Assembly: GCF_023913515.1 (NCBI RefSeq)
Contig: NZ_CP099391.1
Span: 3,906,001-3,970,000 of the forward strand
DNA from: Natronococcus sp. CG52
Lineage (GTDB): Archaea > Halobacteriota > Halobacteria > Halobacteriales > Natrialbaceae
Direction: 5' to 3'
Length of the DNA stretch: 64,000 nt
Shown here: piece by piece, positions 25,281 to 35,315 of the stretch
How positions within the stretch are numbered: position 1 is the stretch's first letter
Layout: each line of letters opens with the position of its first letter
The notes under the pieces: model-generated
The model's input: only the letters and a program-made list of their open reading frames with translations
Database searches by the model: none
What the model was told of the DNA's origin: nothing
Translations under genes and position numbers: made by a program

Positions 25281-26396
25281 GATTGCGATCACGAACTCCG
25301 CGACATCGCCGGCATCACCGGCGGCGACTTCCACCACGTGCAGCGGGAGGAAGATCTCCCAGACACGTTCGAACGGGTCGCCGAGAATCAAACCGGCGTC
25401 GACCTGACCGACACCAACGGCGACGGCATCCCCGACCTCGTGGCGGAGATGGATCTCGCCATGCCGACCGGCGAGCCCGGCGTCGTCGGCGAACCGCTGG
25501 ACCTCGATCCGTACGCGTTGGACACGAGCGGCGACGGGATCCAGGATAACGAAACGGTCGATATCAACTACCAGGTGTTCGAAGAGGACAACGAGACGAA
25601 ACTCCACGCGTCGGTCACGTACGCCGAACACCACCCGGCGCGGGTAGATACGACCGGTGATGGGCTGACCGACGCCGAGCAGCTCGAGGGGTGGGAGATC
25701 GCTCACACGACCTCGCGCGAGGATTCGCTGGAACTGCTCTCGGAACTCGAAGATGCCGACGATATCGACGACATGGAGGGACTGGAAGGAGACGTTCTCG
25801 AAATCGGGACCGTCAATGCCGATCCGCTGGTGAGCGATACCGACGGCGACGGAGTGACCGACGTCGAGGAAATCCAGCTCGGAACGGATCCCGAATCGCG
25901 CGACACGACCGGCGACGGAATTTCCGACGGCGAGGCGCTCGACCGCGGGGACGATCCGACCCTGTTCGACATCGAACCGCCCGAAATCACCGTTACGTAC
26001 GCGACGTTCAACGATCCGGACGCGGACCTTTCGGGTTACGATCCCCGGGACTGGGAAGTTCGGATCGCCGGCAGCTACGAAGTCGAGTTCCTCGTACACG
26101 ATCCGGCCGGCCTCGACGAGGCGCGGGTCGTTCGCGACGGCGATATCGAAGAGACGGTTCCGCTGTCCGGGACGAGTGACGAGGCCGACGTCGAGTTCGA
26201 GATCGGAACCGTCGATACGTTTACCGACGCCTTCGCGGGCTCGCGAGTGACCGTCCGGGCCGAGGACCGTCACGGGACCGTCGACGGGTTCTGCACTGCC
26301 GAGGTCGCCGCCGTCGAAGGAGCGGCGTCTCGAGCGAAATTCGATCGCAGGGAATCACGTACGCGCAACTCGAACACGGCGTCAAAAAGTCGGAAG
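25281..26396 (+). pseudogene. Truncated vWA / thrombospondin type 3 repeat protein
   Basis: The frame opens without a start inside the end of a von Willebrand A domain (ELRDIAGITGGDFHHV, then LPDTFERV; a GTG at 25338 is the first possible start). It continues through calcium-binding TSP3 repeats (DTNGDGIPD, DTSGDGIQD, DTTGDGLTD, DTDGDGVTD, DTTGDGISD) and an immunoglobulin-like tail (about 26080-26300). It has no stop of its own and runs some 190 nt into antisense alaS, so both ends are missing. The intact ancestor would have been a large secreted surface protein. Confidence 0.65.
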
Positions 26397-26416
26397 CGAC
26401 TATGTCTCGAGGCCGA

Positions 26417-29197
26417 TCAGGCGTCGAGAACCTGCCGAACGACGTCCGGCGCGTCCTCGAGCGCGTCGTCCAGATCGTCGACGTTGGGGCCGCCACCCTG
26501 CGCGAAGTCCGCCGGACCGCCGCCGCCGCCGCCGACCTTCGCGGCGAGTTCGCCGACGACCTCGCCGGCGTTGACGTTGATGCCGTCGGGGATTGCGACG
26601 ACGAACTGAGCGCCGCTCTCTCCGCTGCCGAGGACAGCGATCTTGTCGTCCTCGGCGAGCGCGTTCGCGGTCGCGCGCAGTTCGTCCATGTCGGCGTCGA
26701 TCCGCTGGACGACCGCCGTGGTGTCGCCGACCTCGACCTCCTCGCCGCCGCCACCGCCGCCCGCCCGGGCCGCGGCGAGCTGTTCTTTCAGAGTCTCGAT
26801 CTCCTTGCCCCGCCCCTTCCACTCCTCGAAGAAGCGTTCGGCCGTGTCGGGGACGTCCTCGGGGGAGACGTCGAGCACCTCGGCGGCCTCGTAGAGGGCG
26901 TCCTCTTTCGTCTGGGTCGCCTCGATGGCGGCCTCGCCGGCGGCGAACGTGATCCGCTCGACGCCGTCCTGGACGCGCTCGGTCGAGAGCACTTTAATCG
27001 TCCCGATCTCGCCGGTTCGAGCGACGTGCGTGCCGCCGCAGGCCTGGACGTCCTCGTCGACGTGGATCAGCCGGATCTGCTCGCCCGGCGGGATGCCGCC
27101 CTGGTAGAGGTCGAAGCCGTGTTCGGTCTCCGCGTCGTGGCGGTCGGGCCACTCCTGGGTGACAGGCGTGTTGTCCATCACGATCTCGTTCGCCCGGTTT
27201 TCGATCCGCTTGACGTCGTCGCGCGAGATGCGGTCGTAGTGGCGCACGTCGATCCGCGAGGAGTCGACGCCTTTCTGAGCACCCGCCTGGCGGATGTGCT
27301 CGCCGAGAATCTGTCGTGCGGCGTGGATGACGATGTGAGTCGCCGTGTGGTGGCGCATCAGCTGTCGGCGGCGGCCGACGTCGATCTGGCCCCGGACGAA
27401 CTCGCCTTTGCCCGGATCCGCGTCGGTCCGGTGAAGGATCACGCCGTCCTCGATCTGGGCGTCCGTGACCTCGACGGTCGCGTCGCCGGTCGAGAGCGTC
27501 CCCGTGTCGGCCGGCTGGCCGCCGCCCTCGGGGTAGAACATCGTCTGGTCGAGAACGACGTCGTAGCCGTCCTCGCGCTCGAAGACGTCGAGCACGACCG
27601 CCTCGAACTCGATGCGCTGCTGGTCGTCGTAGTAGAGCTTCTCCGTCTCCGGCAGGTCCTCGAAGCGCTCGTCCGTTTCGGACGCCGCCTCCTCGAGCGC
27701 CTCGACGGTGTCGTGGCGCTCGGCGACCAGGCTGTAGAAGTCGTCGGGGACGTCGGCGTCGGCGCCGGCCTCGGCGGCGATCTCCTCGACCATATCCGGC
27801 TGGATGCCGTGGGAGTCGTAGAGTTCGATCAGCTCCTCGGTCGGAATCGGAGCCTCCTTCTTCGCGTACTCGGCGGCGAGCGCCTCCACCCGCCGCCCGC
27901 CGCGCTCGAGCGTCTCGCGGTACTTCTCGACCTCGGTTCGGACGATGTCGCGGATCGTGTCGCGGTTCTCGTACTCGAGGCGCTCGGCCTGCATGTCGAC
28001 GAGTTCGTCGAGCGGCGCGTCGACGCCGACGTTGTCACAGAGTCGCTTCGTCCGCCGGAGGACCATCCGGGCGAGGTAGCCGGTCCCGACGTTCGAGGGA
28101 ACGATACCGTCGCCGAGCATGTACGCGAGCGTGCGACAGTGGTCGGCGATCGCGTAGATGTCCTCAAGCGGTTCCATCAGCGCCTCGAGTTCGTCGGCGT
28201 CGACGTCGAGTTCGCTCGCGATCTCCGCGCGAGCGGTTTCCATGTCCTCGGCCTCGTCGATGTCCATGTGGCCCGCGAGTTTGGCGGCGCGGTGGACGAG
28301 GTTTGACTCCTCGTCGCTGTGGTCGATCTCGGCGTTCCCCTTCAGGAACTCGATCATGTCGGGGTAGATCGCCTCGTAGACGGTCGGCGTCCCCTGGGAC
28401 ACCCAGGCCCACCGCTCGAGCCCGTAGCCGGTGTCGACGATGTAGGTGTCCATGTAGGAGTAGGAGTTCCCGTCTTTCATCTCGAACTCGCCGTCGGGAT
28501 CCTGCTCCATGCACATGAAGACGAGCGTGGCGAGTTCGACGCCCTTGAAGATGACCTCGATCGCGGGCCCGGCGTTGCCGCCGCCGACCCACGGATCCTC
28601 GATGTAGATGACTTCCTCGAGATCGACGCCCATCGAGGCGAAGAACTCGTCGCAGAGCTCGACGGTTCGATCCTTCCAGTAGACCTCGCCCTCGTAGGCG
28701 TACTGTCCGGGATCGTCCAGGTCCTCGCGCGCGTTGAACGCGTGGTGGGCCATCATCTCGAAGGCCATCGTGTGTCGACCCGTCTTCCCGACGTTGTCGA
28801 TGTCCTGCATCCGGATGCAGGGCTGGCTGATGGTCAGCGGGTTGGCCGGCGGCGGCGCCTCGCCGCTCGTCACCAGCGGCTGGAAGTCGTAGATCGACGC
28901 CTGGGTCAGCAGGACGTCGTCCCGCCAGCGGTTCGCCGCTACGGGGTACGGCTCGATCCGCTCGTGGTCGTGTTCCTCGAAGAACGAGAGGAACGTCTCC
29001 CGCATCTCCTCGAGGCTGTACTCCTCGTCGAATCCGGGGTTCCCGATGAAGTCGTACTCCTCGCAGGGCGGTTCGCCGCAGGTCTCTCGCTCGTGGTCGC
29101 GCGTCCAGAAGTGCGCGCCACAGGAGGGACACTCCTTGCGCTCGAACCCTTCCTCCTCGAAGTACTCGAGGCGGTACTCTTCCTCCAGTTCGCTCAT
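26417..29197 (-). CDS. alaS: Alanyl-tRNA synthetase, archaeal type
   Basis: Charges tRNA-Ala with alanine and edits mischarged products. 926 residues from the ATG at 29197. Domains in order: archaeal N-terminal extension with Cys pairs ([14 protein letters not shown]), class II aminoacylation core with [17 protein letters not shown], tRNA recognition domain, editing domain with [12 protein letters not shown] and [13 protein letters not shown], and DHHA1 C-terminal domain ending in a Gly-rich segment. Transcribed alone. Confidence 0.95.
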   Translation of the reverse strand: MSELEEEYRLEYFEEEGFERKECPSCGAHFWTRDHERETCGEPPCEEYDFIGNPGFDEEYSLEEMRETFLSFFEEHDHERIEPYPVAANRWRDDVLLTQASIYDFQPLVTSGEAPPPANPLTISQPCIRMQDIDNVGKTGRHTMAFEMMAHHAFNAREDLDDPGQYAYEGEVYWKDRTVELCDEFFASMGVDLEEVIYIEDPWVGGGNAGPAIEVIFKGVELATLVFMCMEQDPDGEFEMKDGNSYSYMDTYIVDTGYGLERWAWVSQGTPTVYEAIYPDMIEFLKGNAEIDHSDEESNLVHRAAKLAGHMDIDEAEDMETARAEIASELDVDADELEALMEPLEDIYAIADHCRTLAYMLGDGIVPSNVGTGYLARMVLRRTKRLCDNVGVDAPLDELVDMQAERLEYENRDTIRDIVRTEVEKYRETLERGGRRVEALAAEYAKKEAPIPTEELIELYDSHGIQPDMVEEIAAEAGADADVPDDFYSLVAERHDTVEALEEAASETDERFEDLPETEKLYYDDQQRIEFEAVVLDVFEREDGYDVVLDQTMFYPEGGGQPADTGTLSTGDATVEVTDAQIEDGVILHRTDADPGKGEFVRGQIDVGRRRQLMRHHTATHIVIHAARQILGEHIRQAGAQKGVDSSRIDVRHYDRISRDDVKRIENRANEIVMDNTPVTQEWPDRHDAETEHGFDLYQGGIPPGEQIRLIHVDEDVQACGGTHVARTGEIGTIKVLSTERVQDGVERITFAAGEAAIEATQTKEDALYEAAEVLDVSPEDVPDTAERFFEEWKGRGKEIETLKEQLAAARAGGGGGGEEVEVGDTTAVVQRIDADMDELRATANALAEDDKIAVLGSGESGAQFVVAIPDGINVNAGEVVGELAAKVGGGGGGPADFAQGGGPNVDDLDDALEDAPDVVRQVLDA

Positions 29198-29473
29198 TAC
29201 CCATGTGTTGGCCGTGCAGCGGGTAAAATAGTTCCGCAACCGTTATTCGGGATAGACGGCCCCGTGGCACCCGAATTGCGGCGCGTCCACCGCCTCGAGT
29301 CGTCGCCCGCGGTGGGATCGTTCCTCGTTCTCGAACGTCGGCGCCACGAACAGCGCCTTTCGGATACGAGGCTTCGCCTCGTGAGCGGGCGCCACGACTC
29401 GCGTACTGCCCGAACCAGTAACTATTTGCGAACGTTGACTCGCAGTACGTGACGACTGACTCGTCTCCGACCC

Positions 29474-30610
29474 ATGACCGTCATCGTTCTGTACGTCGCA
29501 GCCACCGAATCGGACGCCCTCGAGGGAGCCGCCGCCCTCGAGCGGGCCGCGTCCGATATCTCGGTCGCGCCGGCCGTCTCGCTCGACGCGATCCGCGGGC
29601 GGGCGCCCGCAGCCGACTGCGTCGTCTTCGCCGAGACGCCGACGACCGCCGAGGGCTCGCACCTGCTCGAGGTCGGCGACGCCTGCGACGAAACCCCGCT
29701 GGTGCTCTACGCCGACGCGACCTACGCGCCGACGACCGCCCGCGCAACGGACGGCATCGAGGGGTACATTCGTCGCGACGGCGATCGGTCGACGGTTCAC
29801 CTCGCCGACGAGATTCGCTGGGTCAGTCACGAACCGGCCTCCGGCGAACGGCCGTCACCCGGCGGCGGGGACGGAACGGCTACCGAGTCCGCCGATGAAT
29901 CCGACCGAGGGCACCGCGAACGGATGCTCGCCGCTCAGCGCGACCGCCTCGAGGAGATCGATCGAATCGTCGACGGCGACCTTCGCAGCCCACTCAACCT
30001 CGCCCAGGGCTACCTCGAGATCGCGCGGGAGACGAACGACCCCGACCACGTCGCGGAGGTCGAGGCCGCTCACGAACGGCTCGGGGAGTCGCTCGACGCG
30101 GTGTCGTCCCTCTCGCAGCGACGAGACGTGATCGCCGCGCTCGAACCCGTCGCCCTGCACGATATCGCCCGCCGTTCCTGGGCGCGACTGGACGAACCGG
30201 ACGATCGAACCCTCCACCTCGAGGAGGATCGAGTGCTCGAAGCCGACAAGGAACGGCTCACGGACCTGCTCGAACGACTGTTCCGGCGGAGCGACTCCAG
30301 GGGCAGGGGTGCCGAACCGATGACGATCCACGTCGGCTCGAGTTCGAACGGGTTCTTCGTCGCCGACGACGGCGACGCGATTCCCGAATCGAAGCGCGAG
30401 GATCTCCACGAGACCGACGCCGAGGCACTGGATCGTCGCGGCGACGGCTTCGCGCTCGTCGGACGGATCGCCGAAGCCCACGGCTGGTCGGTGTCGATCG
30501 GCGAGAGCGACGAGGGTGGGACTCGCGTCGACGTCACTGGGACGGCGGTCGACTGGAAGAACGCGTTCGACGGCACCTCGCTCAATTCGGAACTCGAACT
30601 CGAGCGGTGA
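29474..30610 (+). CDS. Histidine-kinase-like sensor lacking the phospho-acceptor His
   Basis: 378 residues: an N-terminal receiver-like domain (about 1-115) without an obvious phosphorylatable Asp pocket, a HisKA-like dimerisation helix (about 150-215) and an HATPase-like domain (about 225-365). The H-box, usually S-H-D-L-R-N-P-L, reads DGDLRSPLN with Gly168 at the His position. The N-box (LTDLLERLFRRSD) lacks its Asn, while G-box sequences (VADDGDAIP, RGDGFALVGRIAEAHGW) remain. It is soluble. Probably a pseudokinase or decoy signalling protein. Confidence 0.75.
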   Translation: MTVIVLYVAATESDALEGAAALERAASDISVAPAVSLDAIRGRAPAADCVVFAETPTTAEGSHLLEVGDACDETPLVLYADATYAPTTARATDGIEGYIRRDGDRSTVHLADEIRWVSHEPASGERPSPGGGDGTATESADESDRGHRERMLAAQRDRLEEIDRIVDGDLRSPLNLAQGYLEIARETNDPDHVAEVEAAHERLGESLDAVSSLSQRRDVIAALEPVALHDIARRSWARLDEPDDRTLHLEEDRVLEADKERLTDLLERLFRRSDSRGRGAEPMTIHVGSSSNGFFVADDGDAIPESKREDLHETDAEALDRRGDGFALVGRIAEAHGWSVSIGESDEGGTRVDVTGTAVDWKNAFDGTSLNSELELER

Positions 30611-30640
30611 TCGATAACCGCGGCCGGATCGCGGTCGCGG

Positions 30641-31630
30641 TTATTCGTCCTCGAGCGCCAGCGACGCCAGCATCGCCTCGAGTTGCAGCCGTTCGTTCGC
30701 CCCCTCGGTGATCCGGTAGTCCACTTCGCCGAGGCGCTCGAGCAGCCGAACGGTGGCCTGTTCGGGGAGGTCGAACTGCCACGCCGAACGGTGAAGCTGG
30801 TCGATGACGTCGCCGCCGGCGAGGCCGCGGTCCATCAGGAGGTCCTCGAGCGCCGCTCGGGCGGCGGTGAAGTCGCCGTCGATGGCGTGCTGAACCATCT
30901 CCTCGACCTCCTCGGGGCGGGCGGTGGCGGTGATCGCGAACACCGTCTCCTCGTCGACGGTCTCGCCCATCACGGCCGCGGCCTGCAGGGCGTTGATCGC
31001 CTTTCGCATGTCGCCGTCGGCGGCGTAGACCAGCGCGTCGACCCCGTCGTCGGTGACCGCGATCCCTTCAGTTTCGGCGATCTCGCGGACCTGCGCCTCG
31101 ACGGCTTCCTCGGTGAGTTCGGTGAACCGAAAGACCGCACACCGCGACTGGATTGGGTCGATGATCTGACTCGAGTAGTTGCACGAGAGGATGAAGCGCG
31201 TGTTGTTCGAGAACTGCTCCATCGTCCGACGCAGCGCGGACTGGGCGTCGCTCGTCAGCGCGTCGGCCTCGTCCAGGAAGATGATGCGGTGGTCGTAGCC
31301 GCCGAAGGACGAACGCGCGAAGTCCTTGATCCGGTCGCGGACGACGTCGATCCCGCGCTGATCGGAGGCGTTCAGCTCGAGGAAGTTCTCGCGCCAGTCG
31401 TCGTCGTAGATTTCGCGGGCTATAGCCTGTGATGCGGTCGTCTTCCCGGTTCCGGCTGGCCCCGCGAACATGAGGTGCGGGAGGTCCCCCTGCTCGACGT
31501 AGCGTCGCAGCCGCGGGACGATGTTCTCGTGGCCCTTGATCTCGTCGAGCCGCTCCGGGCGATACTTCTCGATCCAGACTTCGGTCTTGCCGGGAGTCGG
31601 CTCCGCCGCCTCGGCGTCGGCCTCGCTCAT
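30641..31630 (-). CDS. rfcS: Replication factor C small subunit
   Basis: Clamp-loader ATPase that opens PCNA onto primed DNA. 329 residues with Walker A GPAGTGKT (57-64), Walker [11 protein letters not shown], sensor 1 [10 protein letters not shown], the SRC arginine-finger motif (QSRCAVFRF) and sensor 2 [11 protein letters not shown]. It has no intein, unlike some haloarchaeal homologs. The acidic N-terminal tail is haloarchaeal. Confidence 0.95.
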   Translation of the reverse strand: MSEADAEAAEPTPGKTEVWIEKYRPERLDEIKGHENIVPRLRRYVEQGDLPHLMFAGPAGTGKTTASQAIAREIYDDDWRENFLELNASDQRGIDVVRDRIKDFARSSFGGYDHRIIFLDEADALTSDAQSALRRTMEQFSNNTRFILSCNYSSQIIDPIQSRCAVFRFTELTEEAVEAQVREIAETEGIAVTDDGVDALVYAADGDMRKAINALQAAAVMGETVDEETVFAITATARPEEVEEMVQHAIDGDFTAARAALEDLLMDRGLAGGDVIDQLHRSAWQFDLPEQATVRLLERLGEVDYRITEGANERLQLEAMLASLALEDE

Positions 31631-31802
31631 ACCGGTCGCAAGGGGCGGCCGGCAGATAAATCGCCCGAAGGGCGTCCTCGAGACGGCCCACGGAACGGCT
31701 ACCGATCCAGCCGCTCCGTCCGGAACCGGAAACGCGATCGAACTGTTCTAACTGGCGACGGGTGAGACACATGTTTTTCATCTCACACGATGTGCGGTGT
31801 GT

Positions 31803-32885
31803 ATGGGGTTTCGAACGGCCATCGGAGCGCGAGTCGCGATCGTCCTGCTCGTCGTCGTCCTTCTGGGGACGATGCCGGCGTCGGTCGCCGCCCAGTCGGA
31901 CGAACGGGCCGGCGGGACGATCGTCGTCGAGGAGGGGGAGACGGTCGACGAGATCGAAGCCTTCGCGGGCACCGTGATCATCAGCGGTACCGTCACCAAC
32001 GACGTCAGCGCGTTCGCGGGCAACGTCCACATCGACGGCGAGGTCGGCGGCGACGTCGAAGCCGTGTCCGGCAACGTCGAGATCACCGGCACCGTCGACG
32101 GCGACGTCAGCGGCGCCGGCGGAAACTTCGCCGTCGCCGAGGGCGCGACGATCGGCGGCTCGCTCGAGGCCGGCGCCGGAGCGGTCGAGATCGACGGCAC
32201 GATCGCAGGCGACGCGGCGGTCGGGGCGGAGACGATCCGGCTCGGCGAAAACGCGGCCATCGGCGGCGATCTCCGGTACAGCGGCACGCTCGAGGGCAAC
32301 ACCGACGCGGTCGCCGGCGAGATCACGGAGGACTCGCGGATCGGCATCGAGCCGACGCTCCAGCCGTTCGCCGGGTGGCTCTTCGCGGCCTACGCGTTCG
32401 TGCTGAACCTGTTGCTCGGTGCGATACTGCTCGGCTTGTTCCCCCGGTTCTCCGACGGCGTCGCCCGCCGCGTCGCGACCGATCCCGTCAGGAGCGGCCT
32501 CGCGGGGCTGGGCGTCCTCGTCGGCGTGCCGATCCTGCTGGTCGCCGTCGCGATAACGATCGTCGGGATCCCCGTCACCGTCGTCGGCGCGCTCCTGTTC
32601 GTACTCCTGGTCTGGATCGGCGTCGTCTACGGCCGGTTCGCCGTCGCCGCCTGGCTCCTCTCGTACGCCGACGTCGAGAACCGGTGGCTCGCGCTCGTCG
32701 TCGGCCTGCTCGGCGGCGCGGTGCTCGCACAGATTCCCTTCGTCGGCGGGTTGCTCAACTTCCTCATCCTCCTGCTCGGACTCGGTGCGCTGGCCCGGGG
32801 ACTGTACGGCCATCGGCGGACGGCGAGGGCTCGAGAGCCCGAGCGACGGGATCGGATCGGTCCAGACGAGTCGGCGAGCGATTAA
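31803..32885 (+). CDS. Bactofilin-like polymer-forming repeat protein with membrane tail
   Basis: 360 residues: signal peptide (about 1-30), then a right-handed beta-helix-type repeat region (about 38-175) of alternating short hydrophobic/Gly steps (GTVTNDVSAFAGNVHIDGEV and similar), as in polymer-forming cytoskeletal proteins, then four membrane segments (about 190-330) and an Arg-rich cytoplasmic tail. The repeats would lie outside the cell, perhaps in cell-surface assembly. I use the ATG at 31803 over a GTG two codons earlier. Confidence 0.75.
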   Translation: MGFRTAIGARVAIVLLVVVLLGTMPASVAAQSDERAGGTIVVEEGETVDEIEAFAGTVIISGTVTNDVSAFAGNVHIDGEVGGDVEAVSGNVEITGTVDGDVSGAGGNFAVAEGATIGGSLEAGAGAVEIDGTIAGDAAVGAETIRLGENAAIGGDLRYSGTLEGNTDAVAGEITEDSRIGIEPTLQPFAGWLFAAYAFVLNLLLGAILLGLFPRFSDGVARRVATDPVRSGLAGLGVLVGVPILLVAVAITIVGIPVTVVGALLFVLLVWIGVVYGRFAVAAWLLSYADVENRWLALVVGLLGGAVLAQIPFVGGLLNFLILLLGLGALARGLYGHRRTARAREPERRDRIGPDESASD

Positions 32886-33293
32886 CGTCGACCGATCCCC
32901 TCTGCCAGCGCCCGTTACGCAGGCCCACGTGTGACTGCTGTGCGGCGAACCATCACCTCTCTCGAGCCGAGCGAACACCTCGCGGTGGCGTACGCTGGGC
33001 TATTGCGAGCGGAGCGAGGCGCGAGCACCGTGAGCGCCTCGGAAGGCGAGCGGTGACCACGGGGAACCGCGAGCGAACAGCGAGCGATAGGCCGACGCCG
33101 TGCGAGGGATGAGTGAGCGAACGGGGAGAAACAACCCGTCAGCGAACGAATCGGTTGGGGAGGACGTAGACATTCCTTGGTCCAGTAGGAGTATCTAGCT
33201 GAAGGGTATCGTTATATCCAGGTGAGACAATGAGCAGCCGCAATGTATCGTACAATTGTTATAATTTATAAGCCATGACAGCTATTTTCAGAT
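32886..33293. other. Intergenic region, GAGCG-rich then AT-rich
   Basis: 408 bp. The left half (to about 33130) is low-complexity GCGAGCG repeats on the plus strand; the right half drops sharply in GC and contains the TATA box of the next gene. I see no gene in it. Confidence 0.5.
33265..33270 (+). promoter_or_regulatory. TATA box of the 65-residue membrane gene
   Basis: TTTATA 24-29 nt before the ATG at 33294, inside a very AT-rich run; a leaderless message is expected. Confidence 0.6.
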
Positions 33294-33491
33294 ATGAGTG
33301 ATATTTTTCAATCTCCGTTTCGGAGAGCCATTCTAGGACTGTTCCTTGGTTTAGGTCTGGGGTTTGTAATCGGGATCGGCGGGTTTGGGGAGTCTTGGCA
33401 GGAGGCGACTTTCTCCGCTATTGGGACTGGAATCGGTCTTGCATTCATTTTCTATGTTGTTTTCCCCCTAACTGTACCCGCTGATGGGTGA
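33294..33491 (+). CDS. Small two-helix membrane protein in a low-GC patch
   Basis: 65 residues with two hydrophobic helices (about 10-30 and 40-60) joined by a short GESWQEAT loop; the Gly zipper LGLFLGLGLGFVIGIGGFG is notable. Codon use is much more AT-rich than its neighbours, suggesting recent acquisition. It resembles other small haloarchaeal two-helix membrane proteins but carries no motif that gives a function. Confidence 0.65.
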   Translation: MSDIFQSPFRRAILGLFLGLGLGFVIGIGGFGESWQEATFSAIGTGIGLAFIFYVVFPLTVPADG

Positions 33492-33602
33492 TTCGGCAGG
33501 TGATGATACGTTCGCATCTCTACGTAACGGAACCGTGGTCGTACGATCTCGAACCCCTCGCCCAGTCGACGCGCTCAAGTCCACACTCGAGCAAGGACGA
33601 CC

Positions 33603-33827
33603 ATGCACGTCACCGTCGACGTCAAGGGTGAGGGGAGCCACGAACTCGCGCTCGAGGACGTGGCGACCGACGCGCCGGAGCCGACCTACGCGGACCTGCT
33701 CCGCGAGGTCGACCTCAGCCCCCACGAGGTGAGCGTCCTGGTCGACGGACGGCCCGTCCCCGAGGATCAGCCGGTCGAGAGCGAGCGCGTGACGGTGTTG
33801 CGGCTGATCAAGGGCGGCTCCCGCTAG
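33603..33827 (+). CDS. samp2: Ubiquitin-like modifier SAMP2, with a C-terminal extension
   Basis: 74-residue beta-grasp protein closely resembling Haloferax SAMP2 (LSPHEVSVLVDGRPVPEDQ). SAMP2 is joined to protein lysines and supplies sulfur for tRNA thiolation after UbaA (E1-like) activation of its terminal Gly-Gly. Here the di-glycine (Gly71-Gly72) is followed by Ser-Arg, so the tail would need trimming, for instance by a JAMM protease, before activation. Its stop overlaps the convergent modE-like gene by 4 nt. Confidence 0.88.
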   Translation: MHVTVDVKGEGSHELALEDVATDAPEPTYADLLREVDLSPHEVSVLVDGRPVPEDQPVESERVTVLRLIKGGSR

Positions 33828-34525
33828 TCCCGTCTGGACTCGAGTCGCGTCCCCCTCGCCGCGGTCGCCTTGAACGAGGCGACGACCTCCCGGCCGGGTT
33901 CGAGCGCCAGTCGCTCGCGGCTCGAGCGCGTCACGAGCGCCTCGAGATCGACCCCCTCTGCCAGCGAGAGCGTTACGCTGGCGATCTCCTCGCCCGCTTC
34001 GACGTTCGTTACCGTTCCGTCGAAGCGGTTTCGGAGGCTCGTCCCGTCGGGTTCGGGCGTTTCGTCCGGGTCGGTCAGGACGACCGCGTCCGAGCGAACG
34101 CCGATCTGGACCTCGCGCGCGGTCCGCGGCACTAGCGCTACGACCGAACCGGCGGCCGTCTCGACGGTCGCGAGTTCGCCGGTTCGCTCGTCGACGGTTC
34201 CCGTGAACACCGACTCCGTCACCGTCGCCACGCCGTCGAGTTCGGTCTCGTAGCGGTCGAACCGTCGGCGTAGCTCGTGGGCGGTATCGGTTAGCCTGGT
34301 CCCGCCGCCGCCGCGGCCGCCGCGCTGACGTTCCGTAAGCTGGCCGACCTCCGCCTCGAGTTCGACGATCCGGTTCTGGAGCCGAGCGTAGGATCGTCCC
34401 AGTTCCTCGGCCGCCCCGTGCATCGATCCCTCTCGGTCGACGGCCGCGAGCATCTCGATGTCGCGGCGATCGATCGTGACGTCGCCGGCCGAGAGTTTCG
34501 TGCTGAAGTCCTTCTCGATGCCCAT
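33824..34525 (-). CDS. ModE-type regulator with C-terminal TOBE/Mop domain
   Basis: 233 residues: an N-terminal ModE winged helix (IEMLAAVDREGSMHGAAEELG), then a Gly/Arg linker and an oxyanion-binding Mop/TOBE region (about 100-230, SLRNRFDGTVTNVEAGEEIASVT). ModE proteins bind molybdate or tungstate and control the cognate ABC operon. It is the last gene of tupA-tupB-tupC, 22 nt after tupC, so it probably autoregulates tungstate uptake. Confidence 0.85.
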   Translation of the reverse strand: MGIEKDFSTKLSAGDVTIDRRDIEMLAAVDREGSMHGAAEELGRSYARLQNRIVELEAEVGQLTERQRGGRGGGGTRLTDTAHELRRRFDRYETELDGVATVTESVFTGTVDERTGELATVETAAGSVVALVPRTAREVQIGVRSDAVVLTDPDETPEPDGTSLRNRFDGTVTNVEAGEEIASVTLSLAEGVDLEALVTRSSRERLALEPGREVVASFKATAARGTRLESRRD

Positions 34526-34547
34526 CGCTGTCTCCGTGCGGTCTTGC

Positions 34548-35315
34548 TCAATAGAGCAGTTCGCCGTCGATAAACTTCCGGGTGCGTTCGTCCCGCGGGT
34601 CGTCGAAGACCGTCGCCGTCTCGCCGACCTCGATGATGCCGTCGCCGAGCAGGACCGCGACCCGATCGGCGACGCGCTCGGCCTGGTTCATGTCGTGGGT
34701 CGCGACGACGACGCCGATGTCCCGGTCGCGCGCCTCGAGCACCGCGTCCTCGATGACGGCCGTGTTCCGCGGATCCAGGTCCGACGTCGGCTCGTCGAGC
34801 AACAGGACGTCGGGATCGTACGCGAGCGCGCGGGCGAACGCGACGCGCTGAGCCTCGCCGCCCGAGAGCGACCCGGCGCTCTGCTCGGCGTCGTCGGCGA
34901 GGCCGACGATATCCAGCGCCTCGAGGGTGGTCCCCGCGCCGGGCGCGTCCCCGGTGAGGGACTCGAGCGTCCACTTCGCCCGCTCGAGCCAGGACCGACG
35001 GACGCGGATCCCGTACTCGACGTTCCGGCGGACGCTCGCGTCGAACAGGTTCGCCTCCTGGAACACCATTCCGATCCGTCGGCGACAGGCGAGGCGCCGC
35101 CGCTCCGAGGCGGCCCAGACGTCGGTACCGTCGTACTCGATCCGTCCGCGCTCCGGCCGCTCGAACAGCGCGAGCAGGCGCAACAGGGTCGACTTACCGA
35201 CCCCGGACGGACCGATTATCGCGACGACTTCTCCGGGCGATACCGACAGCGAGACGTTCTCGAAGACCGGGTCGCCGTCGTAGCCGTGGTGAACGTCGGC
35301 GACGTCGAGCGTCAC
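34548..35315 (-). CDS. tupC: Tungstate-type ABC transporter ATPase
   Basis: 255 residues with Walker [11 protein letters not shown]-loop VFQEANLF, signature LSGGEAQR and Walker [12 protein letters not shown]. The GTG start overlaps the tupB stop as GTGA, showing coupling. It pairs with the tupB permease; tungstate serves aldehyde:ferredoxin and related oxidoreductases in haloarchaea. The specificity is inherited from the neighbouring TupA. Confidence 0.87.
   Translation of the reverse strand: MTLDVADVHHGYDGDPVFENVSLSVSPGEVVAIIGPSGVGKSTLLRLLALFERPERGRIEYDGTDVWAASERRRLACRRRIGMVFQEANLFDASVRRNVEYGIRVRRSWLERAKWTLESLTGDAPGAGTTLEALDIVGLADDAEQSAGSLSGGEAQRVAFARALAYDPDVLLLDEPTSDLDPRNTAVIEDAVLEARDRDIGVVVATHDMNQAERVADRVAVLLGDGIIEVGETATVFDDPRDERTRKFIDGELLY

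Noticed and set aside
26402-28306. 634-codon plus-strand open frame
   Set aside because: Antisense to alaS, whose domains and motifs are unmistakable; low-complexity composition.
30641-31630. Possible intein in the rfcS gene
   Set aside because: The protein is of normal intein-free length and reads continuously through Walker A and sensor motifs.
32990-33110. GCGAGCG-rich stretch as a repeat array or origin
   Set aside because: Irregular low-complexity sequence without a fixed unit; common in haloarchaeal intergenic DNA.
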